A stretch of 64,000 bases of DNA from Rhineura floridana (lineage: Eukaryota; Chordata; Lepidosauria; Squamata; Rhineuridae). The translations under genes were made by a program, and so were the position numbers. Below the pieces are notes generated by a model that was not told where the DNA came from, made no database searches, and saw only the letters and a program-made list of their open reading frames with translations. Positions 10,122 to 21,849 of the stretch are shown here, in pieces; position 1 is the stretch's first letter, and the number at the start of each line of letters is the position of its first letter. Where the stretch lies: positions 98,848,838 to 98,912,837 of the forward strand of contig NC_084485.1 of the NCBI RefSeq assembly GCF_030035675.1, written 5' to 3'.

Positions 10122-10790
10122 TCAGCCCAAATAATAGAAAGAAGACATGTGCTGTGCTGATCTTGTTTTAGCAGGGAGGAAGCAACATTATTAAGACAGT
10201 CGACATAGTTCAGATAGTCACTTTAAATATGTCTGATTTACTTTGCAATTTTAGTGTAGTTTCCTATGGGAAATCATTTTCTTTTGCTTCTAATTCTGTG
10301 AATATGTGAAATACAGCAACACTCTGCAAAATTTACACTAAAAACCTCCAAAAATAATTGTGGAATAATTGCACTGACTGTTCTGCAGAATAGTCTCCAG
10401 TGGACATCAGGAGTGTCTCAGTTTGCACAAGATAAAATAGTGGGAGGTGAAATATGTTCTAGCAAAATTCTAGGTGTGCTCTATGTTTTTAATTGACGAT
10501 GCCCACCTTTCCTTAAGTGAAGTGGTTTAAGGATAGCAGATTGAAAACATTCATCTTGGGCAGGCCAAGTTTGTTTTTTCCAACAGCTAGAGTCATTCCT
10601 GAAGTAGCAACATATTGTAATCAGTCTGATTTTACATCAAACTGCAGTTTCAGATTCAACTGTTAATGCACCCAAAATTGAAATTGAACATAACCTCCAA
10701 TTTGAAACACAAATGGCTGCCTTCACCATCATATGACACTGACCAATAAAAAGGCTTTTAAATTAATAAAAATAAGTTTGACACAGGTTT
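10122..10790. other. No gene seen
   Basis: Spacer between the two inverted copies of repeat R. I recognise nothing in it. Confidence 0.6.
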
Positions 10791-10911
10791 CTAGAATGAA
10801 TAATGGGAGAAAAAACATTTTCTATATTAGGTTCTCTGTAGAAATAGTAACACAGGAATGAAGCAAAGTAAGATGAACACCAACAAACATACAAAGTTGT
10901 CATCCATCTTT

Positions 10912-11207
10912 GGAGATGGCAGGTGTTGCCACCACTCACCATATGCTCGGAGGCACATGTTACAAAATTCTTCCAAGCTACACAGGAAGTGGATTGGACT
11001 GTGAAAGACCAACCCAAATTGTGTTTGCATTTTTACAAATTTGTAGGGCAGTACAATATCTCAGAGAGGAGGTCAGGTCTCCCGCTCCCCTGGTGCATTC
11101 ACTATAGCTGCCCAATTTCCCTGCATTTTAAAGTTTGATAGAAATATCTGTGGGCTATAGGTACATTCTTAAACTGCAAGGTTTTTTGCCTATTAGTGAA
11201 TATTGCT
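10912..11207 (+). repeat. Unclassified repeat R, direct copy
   Basis: From GAGATGGCAGGTGTTGCC to TTTTTTGCCTATTAGTGAAT the sequence is about 95% identical to 34770-35067 by eye. It holds no reading frame that both copies preserve convincingly. It faces the copy at 9868-10121, so the pair could form a hairpin about 0.8 kb apart. Confidence 0.8.
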
Positions 11208-14200
11208 ATTCCTGGTCAACTGTGTCCTATAATGCTGTTTCACTATATCTTCACACTGGTTCCCCCTGCTGCGCACTACCAGTCACTGCTCTAGAACCAG
11301 ACTAGAAGGTTGACAAGTTCATATCTTCCTCATATGATACATGCTGTGGTGTGGTAGAACACCAGAACATCATTACACTAGGAAGATACACCACACTAGC
11401 TGATCTACTTTCATAATGCAGGGTGGAGTCCTCTTAGTAGGAATGAGGAGGCTTTGGCCTTATACCCCTTATCACCCCAGACCGCTGACTGCACTGGCTG
11501 GGGATGATGGGAGCTGGAATGGAAGAACATCCAGAGGCCACAGGTTCCCCATACCTGGTTTGGGAAAGGAAGTCTTCCATGGAGCTGATGCTCTGAATAA
11601 ACTCACCGAGTCCAACCCTCTAACTACACAAAACTGCCCCTTTACATACACTATTCTGCAATTAATTGATAGCCATACTAATCAAATGCTACCTGAAGAT
11701 TCAGGAAGCAAAGAGTACAGATTTTGTGCAAATGTAGCATATTTGAGTGTTTCAACCAGAGGAACACTTCCAGCACTGGATAACATCATGCACATAATTT
11801 CTAGTACTGGATTACATCATGCCCATAATTAATATTAAATCAATGTAGCATATAACTGGATAACCCAACATCCTAAATAAATGGAATGAGTGGCCTCACA
11901 AAGATGTCTTAGAGGAAAGGTTGTTACTAGAACATAACTGTGTAAACTTGCATTGCGCACAGCAAGCACAACGACGTGTATTTCACATGCTTCATTATAA
12001 TTGCATCCCCATTATAATTTTGCAGTTAGTTGCTATGAGCTCTGGTCATGAAAACATGCCAATTTTTATATGGGATTGAAGCCTGCCTAATTTTAGCAAA
12101 TTGAGAGCTGCACAAAAGAAAAGAGATAACTGCTATGTTGTTATTTTTCATTAGAGAATTGCTATATTAAGAGGATGTGATCCAGCTGTGTTTGTTTAAA
12201 TAAAAGTGTGATTTGAATACCTCCTACAGCTATGCTCCTGCCAATGAATAAAAGATAAAATGCAGCTCTCCTTGGATGCTCGGCTCCCAACTTCTAGCTG
12301 ACTCAGAGTTTTATTGTTTAACATAAGGAAGTGAAAAGCATGTTGAGCAGACCACACACAGGGCTCTTTTGTGTATTGTTTCAAGCCATACCACTAATAG
12401 ATTTGTTCCACTAAGGCTCGCAGCAATTCAGCTGTGCTAAAATGCTCCACTTAACTGTGAAAAAATAAAAATAAAATATGTAATTATCTCTAAATAGTAA
12501 ATGCAGCTTAGATCAAGGCCATGGGTAAGATAAACAGGAAGCAGTGCAGTTCAAAGCTGTATATAATCATCCTTATGAAATTAATAATGAAATTAAGCTT
12601 TTATTTCCTCAAAGCAAACCCTTTAACTTGGTACTGAGATCCTGGGACTTCCACAACTACCATGATACAATCTATGGCATTGTTTGAAATGCATCCTCTT
12701 TATGAACCTTGGATTCCATTAAGCAGTCTAAGAGAGTTGGTGACTACAGGGCTGATGCAGATAAAACATTTCTGATTCCTTCACCATGGTATAAGCAACT
12801 GTGAGTGGGTGCTGCCCCTTCCATCCAATACACACTTCATTGGGTCTAATTATGGTTAATCATTATGGGTTGGACCCAGACAAAATGGGTTGAACTTAGG
12901 TCCCATTGGCCAAGATCCAGTCTAACTTTTCCCTCAACATTAACCACAATTTGGACTAACAAACCAGGAAGAATGGTGTGACATAGTGGCCTTCTCCCAA
13001 TTGTTTAACCATAGTTAAGCAATTTGGAACATTATGCCTGTTCTTCCATCACCATTTTCAATTCTTGAATGGTGCAGACTTATTTGACATGTGACAAAGT
13101 CTTACATTTATTTATTATTTTTTGAGATTTATATAGGTTTGGACAGGCTTTCTTCTGGCTTTTTAGGTATTGGGTGGGAGGTTTGCAACTTAAAAACATT
13201 TATAGAAAGAGTAACTGGATTGGGGTAGAGGCTGAATATAGCAACTTGGAACTCAGCTTGTGAGATGTCAGCTCAGCCGTGCACTGATTTTAAAAGCTTT
13301 ATCTGCAAATCCTGTAGGGCCAAATTCTGTTGTGACATTACAGTCGTGTTGTACAGAGCCCCTATTACCATATTTTTATATCAAGAAAGAAAACAGAGAG
13401 TGTGTGGCACTTTTTATACATGAAAATTTCATAAGGGTTGCATTTCTTGCATCTGAAAGTCAAATGAAAAACCTGCATTGGCTAGATTTAATTTAATTTG
13501 AAAATGGCTGTCTCTCTGTTTCAAGCCTTCCATATCTCCAGTTGATATTTGGCTATTGGAAAGGGGCGTTCTAACATTCTGTTTCAAATACTCAAATGTG
13601 AAAACGTCTGAGAGAAACTGAACATAAGAATTATACACTCAGGAGGCCACTTCAGCGGGCCTTTATGGGAAAAACAACAGCAAAACCTATTTCCCACTGT
13701 CAGTGTTTGAACACTAGGAGAATTCTGATATTCTTTAACTTTAAGCAGGCTAGGTCAGGCTGCCTCTGCATAGCTGCATAGCTCTTTCCCCTCCTGCATT
13801 TTTCGGAACATTGCCTTCCCAATGCAGCTTTTTCCACCTTCAGAAGGGCTAGATACAGAGAAGGTATGATAATGCCATATCTCCCCTGCCCCATCCCCTA
13901 GTGAAAAAGCAGCTTGGAGAGGGTAGTTTTGAGCTGGAAAAGGACCTGATGAAAACAATCTCTCCCCACCTAATTTTTTTTACTTGCCCGAGGCTATTTT
14001 GGGTTTTAAAATTCTAGAGGAAAGAATCATGAGGAAAGGTTGGGCCTCAGACTAGTAAGAAAGAAGCAGGCCTAGTATGGAATAAGTTAACCTCACGTCA
14101 TTATGGAAATTTTACAAGACCTAGGGTTTCACGGCAACAAATTGATTTGTATACTTACGATAGATGTTTGGAATTGTCTTTATTGTTCACTTGTGGAAAA

Positions 14201-14727
14201 TTACAAGTACTGTTCAAAATGAAAGAAAAAAGGGGGGAAATAAAGGGAGGGCAAGAAGAGGCACAAGTCTCTACTTTCAACATTTTCCTTCCCCTTAATA
14301 TAGGGTTACCAACCGTACTCTTTTAAGAGTACATGTACTCTTTTTGAGATGGTACAACAGCATACTCTTACTTTTCACTTATCGAAGCCAAATGCACTCT
14401 TTTTGAAATGACAAATGACAGGAACAAGAATTCATAGTGCCTGCTTTCAAGCAAGTGAAACACATCAATTTTTCCAGACCCCACCTCTAACCCTTTCCCA
14501 TGTTATTTATGTGACAACCCACTATCTCGTCAGAAATCTGGATGTCCCACCAAGAATAGATATGGTTTCTTATGAAGGAACTTAAAACTCTCTATTTTAG
14601 GATAAAACCACAATTGAGGCCCACTGCTTTCAACAATAGTCAGCCATCTTAAGAGCAACAATATTTTGGTTACTTTTTCTTCCAACCCTGCCCTTGGGAG
14701 GCAAATGGACTTAAAATATCTACTCTC
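11208..14727. other. Long stretch without a gene
   Basis: AT-rich, apparently unique DNA. The 138-codon frame at 11416-11832 overlaps a MITE arm and is not a gene. Between 12820 and 13030 TTAACCA-type motifs recur in both orientations and may be an old DNA transposon. At 14286, TAGGGTTACCAACCGTACTC resembles a hAT terminus, but no partner was found. Confidence 0.5.
11490..11566. repeat. Single arm of a hAT-type MITE
   Basis: GGCTGGGGATGATGGGAGCT followed by CATCCAGAGGCCACAGGTTC and CCCATACCTGG matches the right arm of the CAGGGGTGGCC family seen complete at 25705-25842. The left arm is absent. Confidence 0.65.
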
Positions 14728-14827
14728 TAATGACCACAGCAAGATCCTCTGTGGCTCAGAGTGGTAAGCAGCAGTAACGCAGCCAAAAGTTCTGCTCACG
14801 GCCGGAGTTCGATTCCAACGGAAGGAG

Positions 14828-15459
14828 TGTCGGAAGGCAGAGCTGGGGTCCCAATCCCGGGGAGCTGGATCCCGGAGAGTTGGGAGAAGAGTATTCGGAT
14901 GGATGGCAGAGGGAAGGGGGAGGAACTTCCCTCCTTTGGAGCGAAGACGAAACAGAGGAACTGCCAGTGATAAGGTCGCTTAGCAACGGGGAGCCTGAGC
15001 CCTCCCTGGACATTCTCACGCCTCCCCCTCTTTCAGGCTCAGAGCAAGAGGGGAAAGAGGGAGGGCTGCTCACAGCCGAAAAGCGGGGAGGCAGTTTACC
15101 ATCAGCCCCTCCCCTATCCCCCATCCTGGAATCGGAAACTTCAGAAGAGGAGGAGGTGATGCTTCCCCCCTCACCACGCATACGCAGACAGCTGAAAAGA
15201 CAGGAGAGAAGGGGGGAAGGCAGGCAGTACCTGAGGGGCAGTTAAGGAGGAGCGAAAGATTGCGCGCCCGTTTGGCCCCTTCTTAAAGAACAGGCGGGAA
15301 GAAGTCCCTTGCTCTGTCAACTTTCTCCCAATGCCGCAGGACCTGTATCCCTGTATTGTTTCATGAGAAAACGCAGTCTTTGTTTGGACATTACCCTAAT
15401 AAAACACGAATTAACTACAATCGTTGGTCTGGTTCCTGAGTCACATCCTGGGCCTGACA
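14828..15459 (+). repeat. Chromovirus 5' LTR
   Basis: This is the left LTR, 632 bp. It carries the polyadenylation signal AATAAA near 15399 in CCCTAATAAAACACGAATTA. Its partner is at 21850-22481. Confidence 0.95.
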
Positions 15460-15488
15460 GCTTGACAGAGCCACCTAAATCACCCTCA

Positions 15489-16457
15489 ATGCTCTCTTCA
15501 CTTGACTGGGACAAGATGTCAAAGGGAGCAGCGGGGGGGATGAACCCCACTTCTGAGACGGAAGAAGTGGAACTCCTGAGGACTAAGGTAGCTGATTTGC
15601 AGACGGATGTTCAAGCCCTGCTAGCAGCAGTCAAGGCGCTGAAGACGGATAATCAAACCTTGAAGGCCACGATAGACCAGGTGCGAACAGCCCCTCCAGC
15701 TGCCATAGTAAAGGTTCCCATTGGATTGCCCCCAAAATACGCAGGACAAAGTGATCAGTTGGCAACCTTCATGGCTCAATGTGAGTTATATCTGGATGTC
15801 AGGCACACGGAATTTCCAGACGATGGGGCTAAAGTAGCTTTCGTGATTAGACTCCTGGAGGGAGAAGCTGCAAAATGGGTGACTCCGTATCTCGTGAGAA
15901 AGGATACTGTCTTAGGAAGGTACCGAGGATTTATACAGGAGATGACCGAGATGTTTCAAGACCCGCAAAGGGCTGAAACAGTAGCGCGGCAACTAGACAC
16001 TCTGAAGCAAGCTAAAGGGACTGTTTCCGAGTACACTAACGCTTTTAAAATTCTGTCCCAGGAAACTGGTTACAATGACGCCGCCCTGATGTTTATGTAC
16101 CGGAGTGGATTAAATGCTGAAATCCTGGATGAGTTGGCCAGGACCTCCCCCCCCGCTGACCTACCAGGGCTCATCCGGCTATGCCTACAGATAGATCACC
16201 GGATGGAAGGAAGGCGCCTGGAAAGGAAGCAGGAGGTCCTGAGATACTCAGCCTCGGCATCCCGCAACAAGACCCTTCCCACTACAGGGATGGCAGGTAA
16301 TGCAACTGAGGGACAGGGAGGGGCTAGGCCAAGACTGTCAGAAGAAGAAAAGGAAAGACGACGCCGGGAACGTTTATGCTTTTATTGTTCAAAGCCGGGC
16401 CATGTGGCCAGAGACTGTGGACTGAAAGGGGGGAAAGCCGAGCCGTCGGGAAACTAG
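15489..16457 (+). pseudogene. Chromovirus gag
   Basis: The first methionine after the LTR opens a frame with an N-terminal heptad-rich segment (VELLRTKVADLQTDVQALLA). It continues with the retrotransposon-gag fold (FVIRLLEGEAAKWVTPYL; TVARQLDTLKQAKGTVSEYT) and a C-terminal zinc knuckle CFYCSKPGHVARDC. It is the capsid part of the fossil at 14828-22481. I chose this start because the open frame upstream lies inside the LTR. Confidence 0.9.
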
Positions 16458-16539
16458 AACACCCAGTCCACGTGCAGGCCGGTGGACTGGGGGGCAGCGT
16501 TGTATAAAGGCCCCCCAACGATCCAACCTCCCTCAAAGG

Positions 16540-17070
16540 GGGTGTTGGTCTTGCCTATTCGGATTACAACTTCCAGAGGAGTGGTGTTTAATTCCACTGC
16601 CTTAATTGACAGTGGAGCCTCCACAAATTTTTATTGATGCAAAGTTAGTCAAGCGTCATGGAATTTCCCGGTGGAAACTGGACGCTCCCCTAGCTGTGGA
16701 GACTATCGATGGGAGACCCCTGAAGTCAGGAGGGGTGACACAAGCCACGGAGGAAGTGAAACTTCAAATCCCTGGGCACGAAGAGTTCATTTTGCTATAC
16801 GTGTCAGATCTCTCGAACTTTGAGGTGATTCTGGGAATGCCCTGGCTAGCAAAGCATGAACCCAAAATAAGTTGGAAGGAGGCGGTGGTGTGGTTCACCT
16901 CACAGTATTGCCAGGAGAACTGTCAACCTGAAGGAATCAAGAACACCTTAGCAGGGGCAGTGCAAGAGATCGAGCAAGTGACCCTGCCGCCAAAGTATGA
17001 AGAATTCAAAGATGTGTTTGATGAAAAAGAGGCAGAGACTTTACCCCCCCCACCGCCCTTACGACTGTGT
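16540..17070 (+). pseudogene. Chromovirus protease region
   Basis: The aspartic-protease core LIDSGASTNF is at about 16600-16630, followed by the flap-like EVILGMPWLAKHEPKISW near 16830. In the family this enzyme processes Gag-Pol. Confidence 0.85.
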
Positions 17071-18639
17071 GATTGATCTAGTGCCAGGAGCCAGCATTCC
17101 ATCAGGGAGAATCTACTCTCTCACAGAGAATGAGAGGGAGGCCCTGAAGGAATTCCTGGATAAAAACCTGAGGTGAGGATTCATACGCCCCTCACAATCC
17201 CCTGCTGGAGCGCCACTATTGATTGTGAAAAAGAAGGGGGGGACTCAGACCCTGTAATGACTATCGCGCATTGAACCAGATCACCATCCCCAACAGCTAC
17301 CCGCTGCCCCTGATCTCAGAGTTGCTGGACCAATTGCGCTCTGCAAAAATCTTCACGAAGTTGGATTTGAGAGGAGCATACAATCTGATCAGAATGAAGG
17401 AGGGAGATGAATGGAAAACAGGATTCTTGACCGTTTACGGACAGTATGAATACCTGGTCATGCCGTTCGGGCTTTGTGGAAGGCCAGGAATTTTTCAAAA
17501 ATTCATGAACGACGTGTTTAGAGACTTGTTGGACACGTATGCAATCTGTTACTTAGATGATATCCTGGTGTTCTCAAAGAACCAGGAAGACCATGACCAG
17601 CATGTGAAGACGGTGTTGAAGAGACTGAGAGAAAATCACCTGTATGCTAAATTAGAGAAATGTGGATTTGACCTCAAGTCTCTAGACTTCCTTGGATATC
17701 GAATCTCAGCGGAAGGCGTGGAGATGGACCCAGGGAAAGTAAGCTGCATATTGGACTGGGGCCAACCTGTCACCAAAAAGGATGTACAACGGTTTTTGGG
17801 GTTTGCCAATTATTACAGAAAGTTCATTCCAGGGTTTTCCAAATTAACAGCTCCTCTGACTGACTGTTTAAGGGGGAAGAAGAAGTTTCAATGGACAGAG
17901 AACGCCACCGAGGCCTTTGAGGAGCTGAAGAGAAGGTTTGCTACTGAGCCCATTCTGCGCTTTGCTGATCCGAACCGCCCTTTCGTAGTGGAAGCAGATG
18001 CTTCAGATTTTGCCATCGGGGGGGTCCTGCTACAATTAGACCAAGAAGGGAAGGAGCTGCACCCCTGTGCGTACTTCTCTCGGAAGTTAAAGCCTGCAGA
18101 GAAGAACTACACAGTTTGGGAGAAGGAGCTGCTGGCCATCAAGGACTCTTTTGAAAACTGGAGACAATACCTAGAGGGGACCTCTCATCGAATTGAAGTG
18201 CGCTCCGACCACAAGAATCTTGAAAGCCTCCAAACCGCCAGAAAGCTGAACCAGAGACAGATAAGATGGTCCCAGTTCTTCACTAGGTTTAACTTCCAGA
18301 TTACTTACCATGCCCAAGCCAAAAACCAGAGAGCGGATGCCTTATCCAGACAGCCACAATACAAAGAAAGTGAATCCGAGGACCAGCCTCAGTACGTAAT
18401 CCCACCAGAGAAATTAACGTTGGGAGTATGCCAGCCTTCATGGGAAGAGGAACTCAAAAAGGCACAACAAGAAGATGCAGACATGCTAAAATATCAGCAG
18501 GAGACGGGACAAGGTCAAGACTCAGAAGTAACCTTTCACTGGAGAAATGGACTGTTATGGTTCAAAACCACCAGATATGTGCCAGAAGGGGAATTAAGGC
18601 TCAGAATCCTACGCCAGTGTCATGATTCCATCACAGCGG
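17071..18639 (+). pseudogene. Chromovirus reverse transcriptase and RNase H
   Basis: RT blocks include FTKLDLRGAYNLIRM, YLVMPFGLCG and the catalytic YLDDILVFS (about 17550). RNase H follows with FVVEADASDFAIGGVL, LLAIKDSFENWRQYLEG and RSDHKNLE. The region ends with the zinc-binding start of integrase near the L1 insertion. The order protease-RT-RNase H-integrase is the Ty3/gypsy arrangement. Confidence 0.93.
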
Positions 18640-18655
18640 GACACTTTGGGATTTA

Positions 18656-20580
18656 TTTATTTTTTTACAATAATTTTTATTCAAATTTTCATAAAACATA
18701 CAAAACAAAATCATAAAACATTCAAAGACAAAAAACAAAACAAAGCAAAAATGATTAAACAAAAAAAATAAAATGTTGACTTCCCATTTGTCACAGATCA
18801 AATCAGTTGTAGGTCTACAATATATAACAATCCTGTCTCTTAAATTATATTATAAAATCACTTTCCTCCAGTAGTTATCTTAATTAATCATCAAATCTCA
18901 TAAACATTACTTTATTCTTTCCACAAAAAGTCAAAGAGAGGTTTCAATTCTTTAAGAAATATATCTATCAATTTTTCTCCAAATAAACATGTCGATTAAT
19001 CCAACTCATTAATAATAATAATAATCTTATTGTCATAACCATAGTCTAAATAAACATATCGATTAATCCATCTCATCAAAATCTGTTAGGTCCAATAATT
19101 TCAATAGCCATTATTCCATTATCCATATTAATTCCATCTTCCATCTTCAATAGTCCTGTTAAGTCCAATAATTTCAGTGTCCAATCTTCCATTATCAGTA
19201 TTCCATAATAATCTTGCTGTCATAGCCATAGTCATATAATAAGAGTCTGATGGGAATTTCCTCTATCCCAAATATTTTCTTGCCATCAATTCTGATTAAG
19301 TTGCTGAAATATTGTTGTAAAGTCATATCTGTGTTCTTCTTTTTTACAAAATGCACTGGCTCATCTCTTGAGAGTTTTTCCATTGTCACATGGCTGCAGT
19401 TAATTCCATAGATTTTCTCTATATCAAGCTCCATCACGTCATTCCAGTCCAGAAGATTATCCAAGCCATTGATAACTTTATCTCTAATATCTTCATTAAT
19501 TTCTTCAGAGATAACGTTAAATTCCAAACAGTAAATTTTATTTCTAATATCCATAAACTCCAGATCTTTTTCCAATTCCACATTTGTTCCAATCTCCAGG
19601 GCTTGTATCTTCCCTTTATTTTTTCTTTTCTCATCTCTAATCTCATTCTCCTCTCTCACAGGATCCCCTGTTTCTTTAAGCTCCTGCGTCATTTTGCTCA
19701 GTTCCATTTTCAGCTCCTTACTGCCCTGTCGCAGGGTTTGTTTTATTATCTCAATCTCATCCATTATTTTCTGAAACATAATTACTTCCAGATTCTCAGC
19801 CACTTTCTTGATTGCCATTTTTAAAACCACGAAAACAAAACAAAACAAAAATAAAGAACCACTTCTTATTTCAGCAACAATTGGGTTAATATTCCAGGCT
19901 TGATGACATCACAGTATAAACAGAGCAGCCTGCCTTATCTCTCTATGTTCAAGAACACAAAACAAATTTAGTTCCCAGCATCAAAACAGTTAGTGGCGTC
20001 GTGAAGAAGCAGATTCGTCAAAATAAAATAGACCAAAAAGAGAATAGTCCCAGACAATATAATGTTCCTCGGAATAGAAATCCCTCTTCTGTTTATATCT
20101 TTAGAATGCACTTCCAGGACAGCTTTTTGCAATAGAAACAGAGATAAGCTGTTAATTTCGTGAATAACAGAGAAGAGTTATAGCCCACCCAGACGTTTTT
20201 TAAAGCTGATTCATTTGACAAATCTCTTTTTGCTGCAACAATTTAAACCAAGTAAAAAAAATAATAGAAAGAAGGGTGTTTGCCTGTTAGTCTGTTTTCT
20301 CTTTGAAGAAAAGATAAACGTATCGCATTAAACAGATAGAGCTTGTTCGGAAGTCCGTCTGGCATTGCTGGCTGGACCTTTTCTCATAAATTAATGAAAT
20401 CCAGTCCTCCCAACAAAAACAGGCTTTTGAGGTTGATCTCTACGTTTCTCCCTGCCCGGGAGAAATTTCATCAGTCAAAAAAAAAAATGTTCTGACTGAT
20501 TTATATCTGAATAAGCTTCTTTTGAGGCGGGAGCCCGTCTCAAAAGCAGGCACAAGCGAAGTCACCCTTCCCGGAAGTCC
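18656..20580 (-). mobile_element. HAL1-like (ORF1-only) L1 element, full length
   Basis: The insert is bounded by the exact 16-bp duplication GACACTTTGGGATTTA (18640-18655 and 20581-20596), as target-primed reverse transcription leaves. On the minus strand it begins GGACTTCCGGGAAGGG, the usual L1 5' start. It has a roughly 760-bp 5' UTR, one ORF1 and an AT-rich 3' region ending AATAAAAATTATTGT with a short A-rich tail. There is no endonuclease or reverse-transcriptase frame. Because the 5' start is intact, the lack of ORF2 is not due to 5' truncation. This matches the half-L1 type of non-autonomous element known from mammals. Confidence 0.85.
19195..19818 (-). CDS. L1 ORF1-like RNA-binding protein
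   Basis: A 207-codon frame starting MAIKKVAENLEVIMFQ. Residues about 10-75 are a predicted coiled coil (KMELSKMTQELKETG and similar heptads). Residues about 95-200 resemble the L1 ORF1p RRM and C-terminal domain (NKIYCLEFNVISEE; DIEKIYGINCSH; LQQYFSNLIRIDGKKI; IEEIPIRLL). ORF1p normally trimerises and coats L1 RNA. It is shorter than the usual ~300 or more residues of L1 ORF1p, so the C-terminal domain may be cut. I chose the second methionine because the ten residues before it (MFCFVFVVLK) look like translated 5' UTR. Confidence 0.75.
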   Translation of the reverse strand: MAIKKVAENLEVIMFQKIMDEIEIIKQTLRQGSKELKMELSKMTQELKETGDPVREENEIRDEKRKNKGKIQALEIGTNVELEKDLEFMDIRNKIYCLEFNVISEEINEDIRDKVINGLDNLLDWNDVMELDIEKIYGINCSHVTMEKLSRDEPVHFVKKKNTDMTLQQYFSNLIRIDGKKIFGIEEIPIRLLLYDYGYDSKIIMEY

Positions 20581-20596
20581 GACACTTTGGGATTTA

Positions 20597-21420
20597 CAAG
20601 ACCATTCAGAACGTGGCCAAGGACTTCTGGTGGCCTAAAATGCGTCGGGATATTGAGAGTTATGTAAAGTCCTGCTCTGTCTGTCTGCGGACAAAAACAC
20701 AAACAGGGACACCAGCAGGACTGTTACAACCGTTGCCTGTCCCACACGAACCCTGGAAGGACCTCTCCATGGATTTTATAACTGATCTACCCAAGTCCCA
20801 AGGAATGACAGCCATCTTAGTAGTGGTGGATCTACTTACCAAAATGGCACACTTTCTTCCTTGTGCAGGGGCCTTAGAGGCTAAAGAAACAGCCAAGTTA
20901 TTCATAAAAGAAGTCTACCGGCTGCATGGATTGCCAAACAGCATAGTCTCAGACCGAGGAACTCAGTTCACAGCCAAATTTTGGACAGCAATGTGGAAAC
21001 AGTTGCAGACGGAATTAAAACTCTCCTCCGCCCATCACCCCCAGACAGACGGGCAGACGGAACGCTTGAACGCCGTTTTGGAAAGATATTTACGAAGTTA
21101 TGTGTCCTATCAACAGACTGACTAGGTATCATATTTGCATTTTGCACAGTTCGCCTACAACAATTCTCTGCACTCCAGCACTCAACAAACCCCGTTCTTC
21201 ACTAATTATGGATTCCATCCTAAAGTCTTTCCAAGCAGCTCAGAAGGAATGCTGGTACCGGCAGCTGAGAACTTCCTTAAGGAATTGCAAGCGGCGCAAC
21301 AGACACTGAAACAGCAGTTAAACGAAGCCAAAACGGAGTACAAGCGAGTTGCTGACCTGCACAGGAAGGAGCCCCCCCCTTTCAACCGGGAGACCAGGTA
21401 TGGCTGTCCACCCGCTTCCT
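20597..21420 (+). pseudogene. Chromovirus integrase
   Basis: The region holds the second half of the zinc-binding module (SYVKSCSVCLRTKTQ). The DDE catalytic core follows, with SMDFITDLPKSQ, the IVSDRGTQFTAKFW block and HHPQTDGQTERLNAVLERYL. It is the part of pol lying downstream of the L1 insertion. Confidence 0.92.
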
Positions 21421-21429
21421 CCAGATGCC

Positions 21430-21840
21430 GGGCAAATGTAGAAAATTACAAGACAAAAGGGTGGGTCCTTTTGAAATAGAAACTCAAATCAATCCCGTGG
21501 TGTACCGACTGAAGCTGCCTGACACGTTTAAAATACATCCTGTGTTCCATCGATCCCTCTTAACGAAAGCCGCCCCTCCCAGTGAGTTATGGCCGGAGGA
21601 ACCTCCCGGAGCTCCACTCCTGGTAAATGAGCAGCTTGAGTTTGAAGTTGAGGAGATCTTAGATTCCAGGATCAGACGCCACAAGCTGCAGTACTTGATT
21701 CACTGGAAAGGCTATGGGGTGGCTGACAGATCATGGGAAGATGCAGCTGATGTGCATGCTCCAGAATTGGTAAAACTTTTCCATCAACGTTTTCCCCACC
21801 GTCCCAAGCCAGACAAGGGGAGGGGGGCACAGCCTGGGAG
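21430..21840 (+). pseudogene. Chromovirus integrase tail with chromodomain
   Basis: GPFEIETQINPVVYRLKLP is the GPY/F module. FEVEEILDSRIRRHKLQYLI followed by HWKGYGVADRSWEDAADVH is a chromodomain with the aromatic cage positions recognisable. In this family the domain can steer integration toward modified histones. Confidence 0.92.
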
Positions 21841-21849
21841 GGGGGATGG
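21836..21849 (+). promoter_or_regulatory. Chromovirus polypurine tract
   Basis: GGGAGGGGGGATGG lies directly before the 3' LTR, with a similar GGGGAGGGGGG just upstream. Confidence 0.75.

Noticed and set aside
11416-11832. 138-codon open frame on the plus strand
   Set aside because: It overlaps a recognisable MITE arm at 11490-11566 and shows no protein family, so the frame is accidental.
14756-15245. Overlapping open frames on both strands of the chromovirus LTRs
   Set aside because: The same frames occur in both LTRs because the LTRs are duplicates, and they reflect a GC-rich terminal repeat and not a gene.
15309-15488. Upstream extension of the chromovirus gag frame
   Set aside because: These codons lie largely in the LTR. 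The methionine at 15489 is the first one past the LTR.
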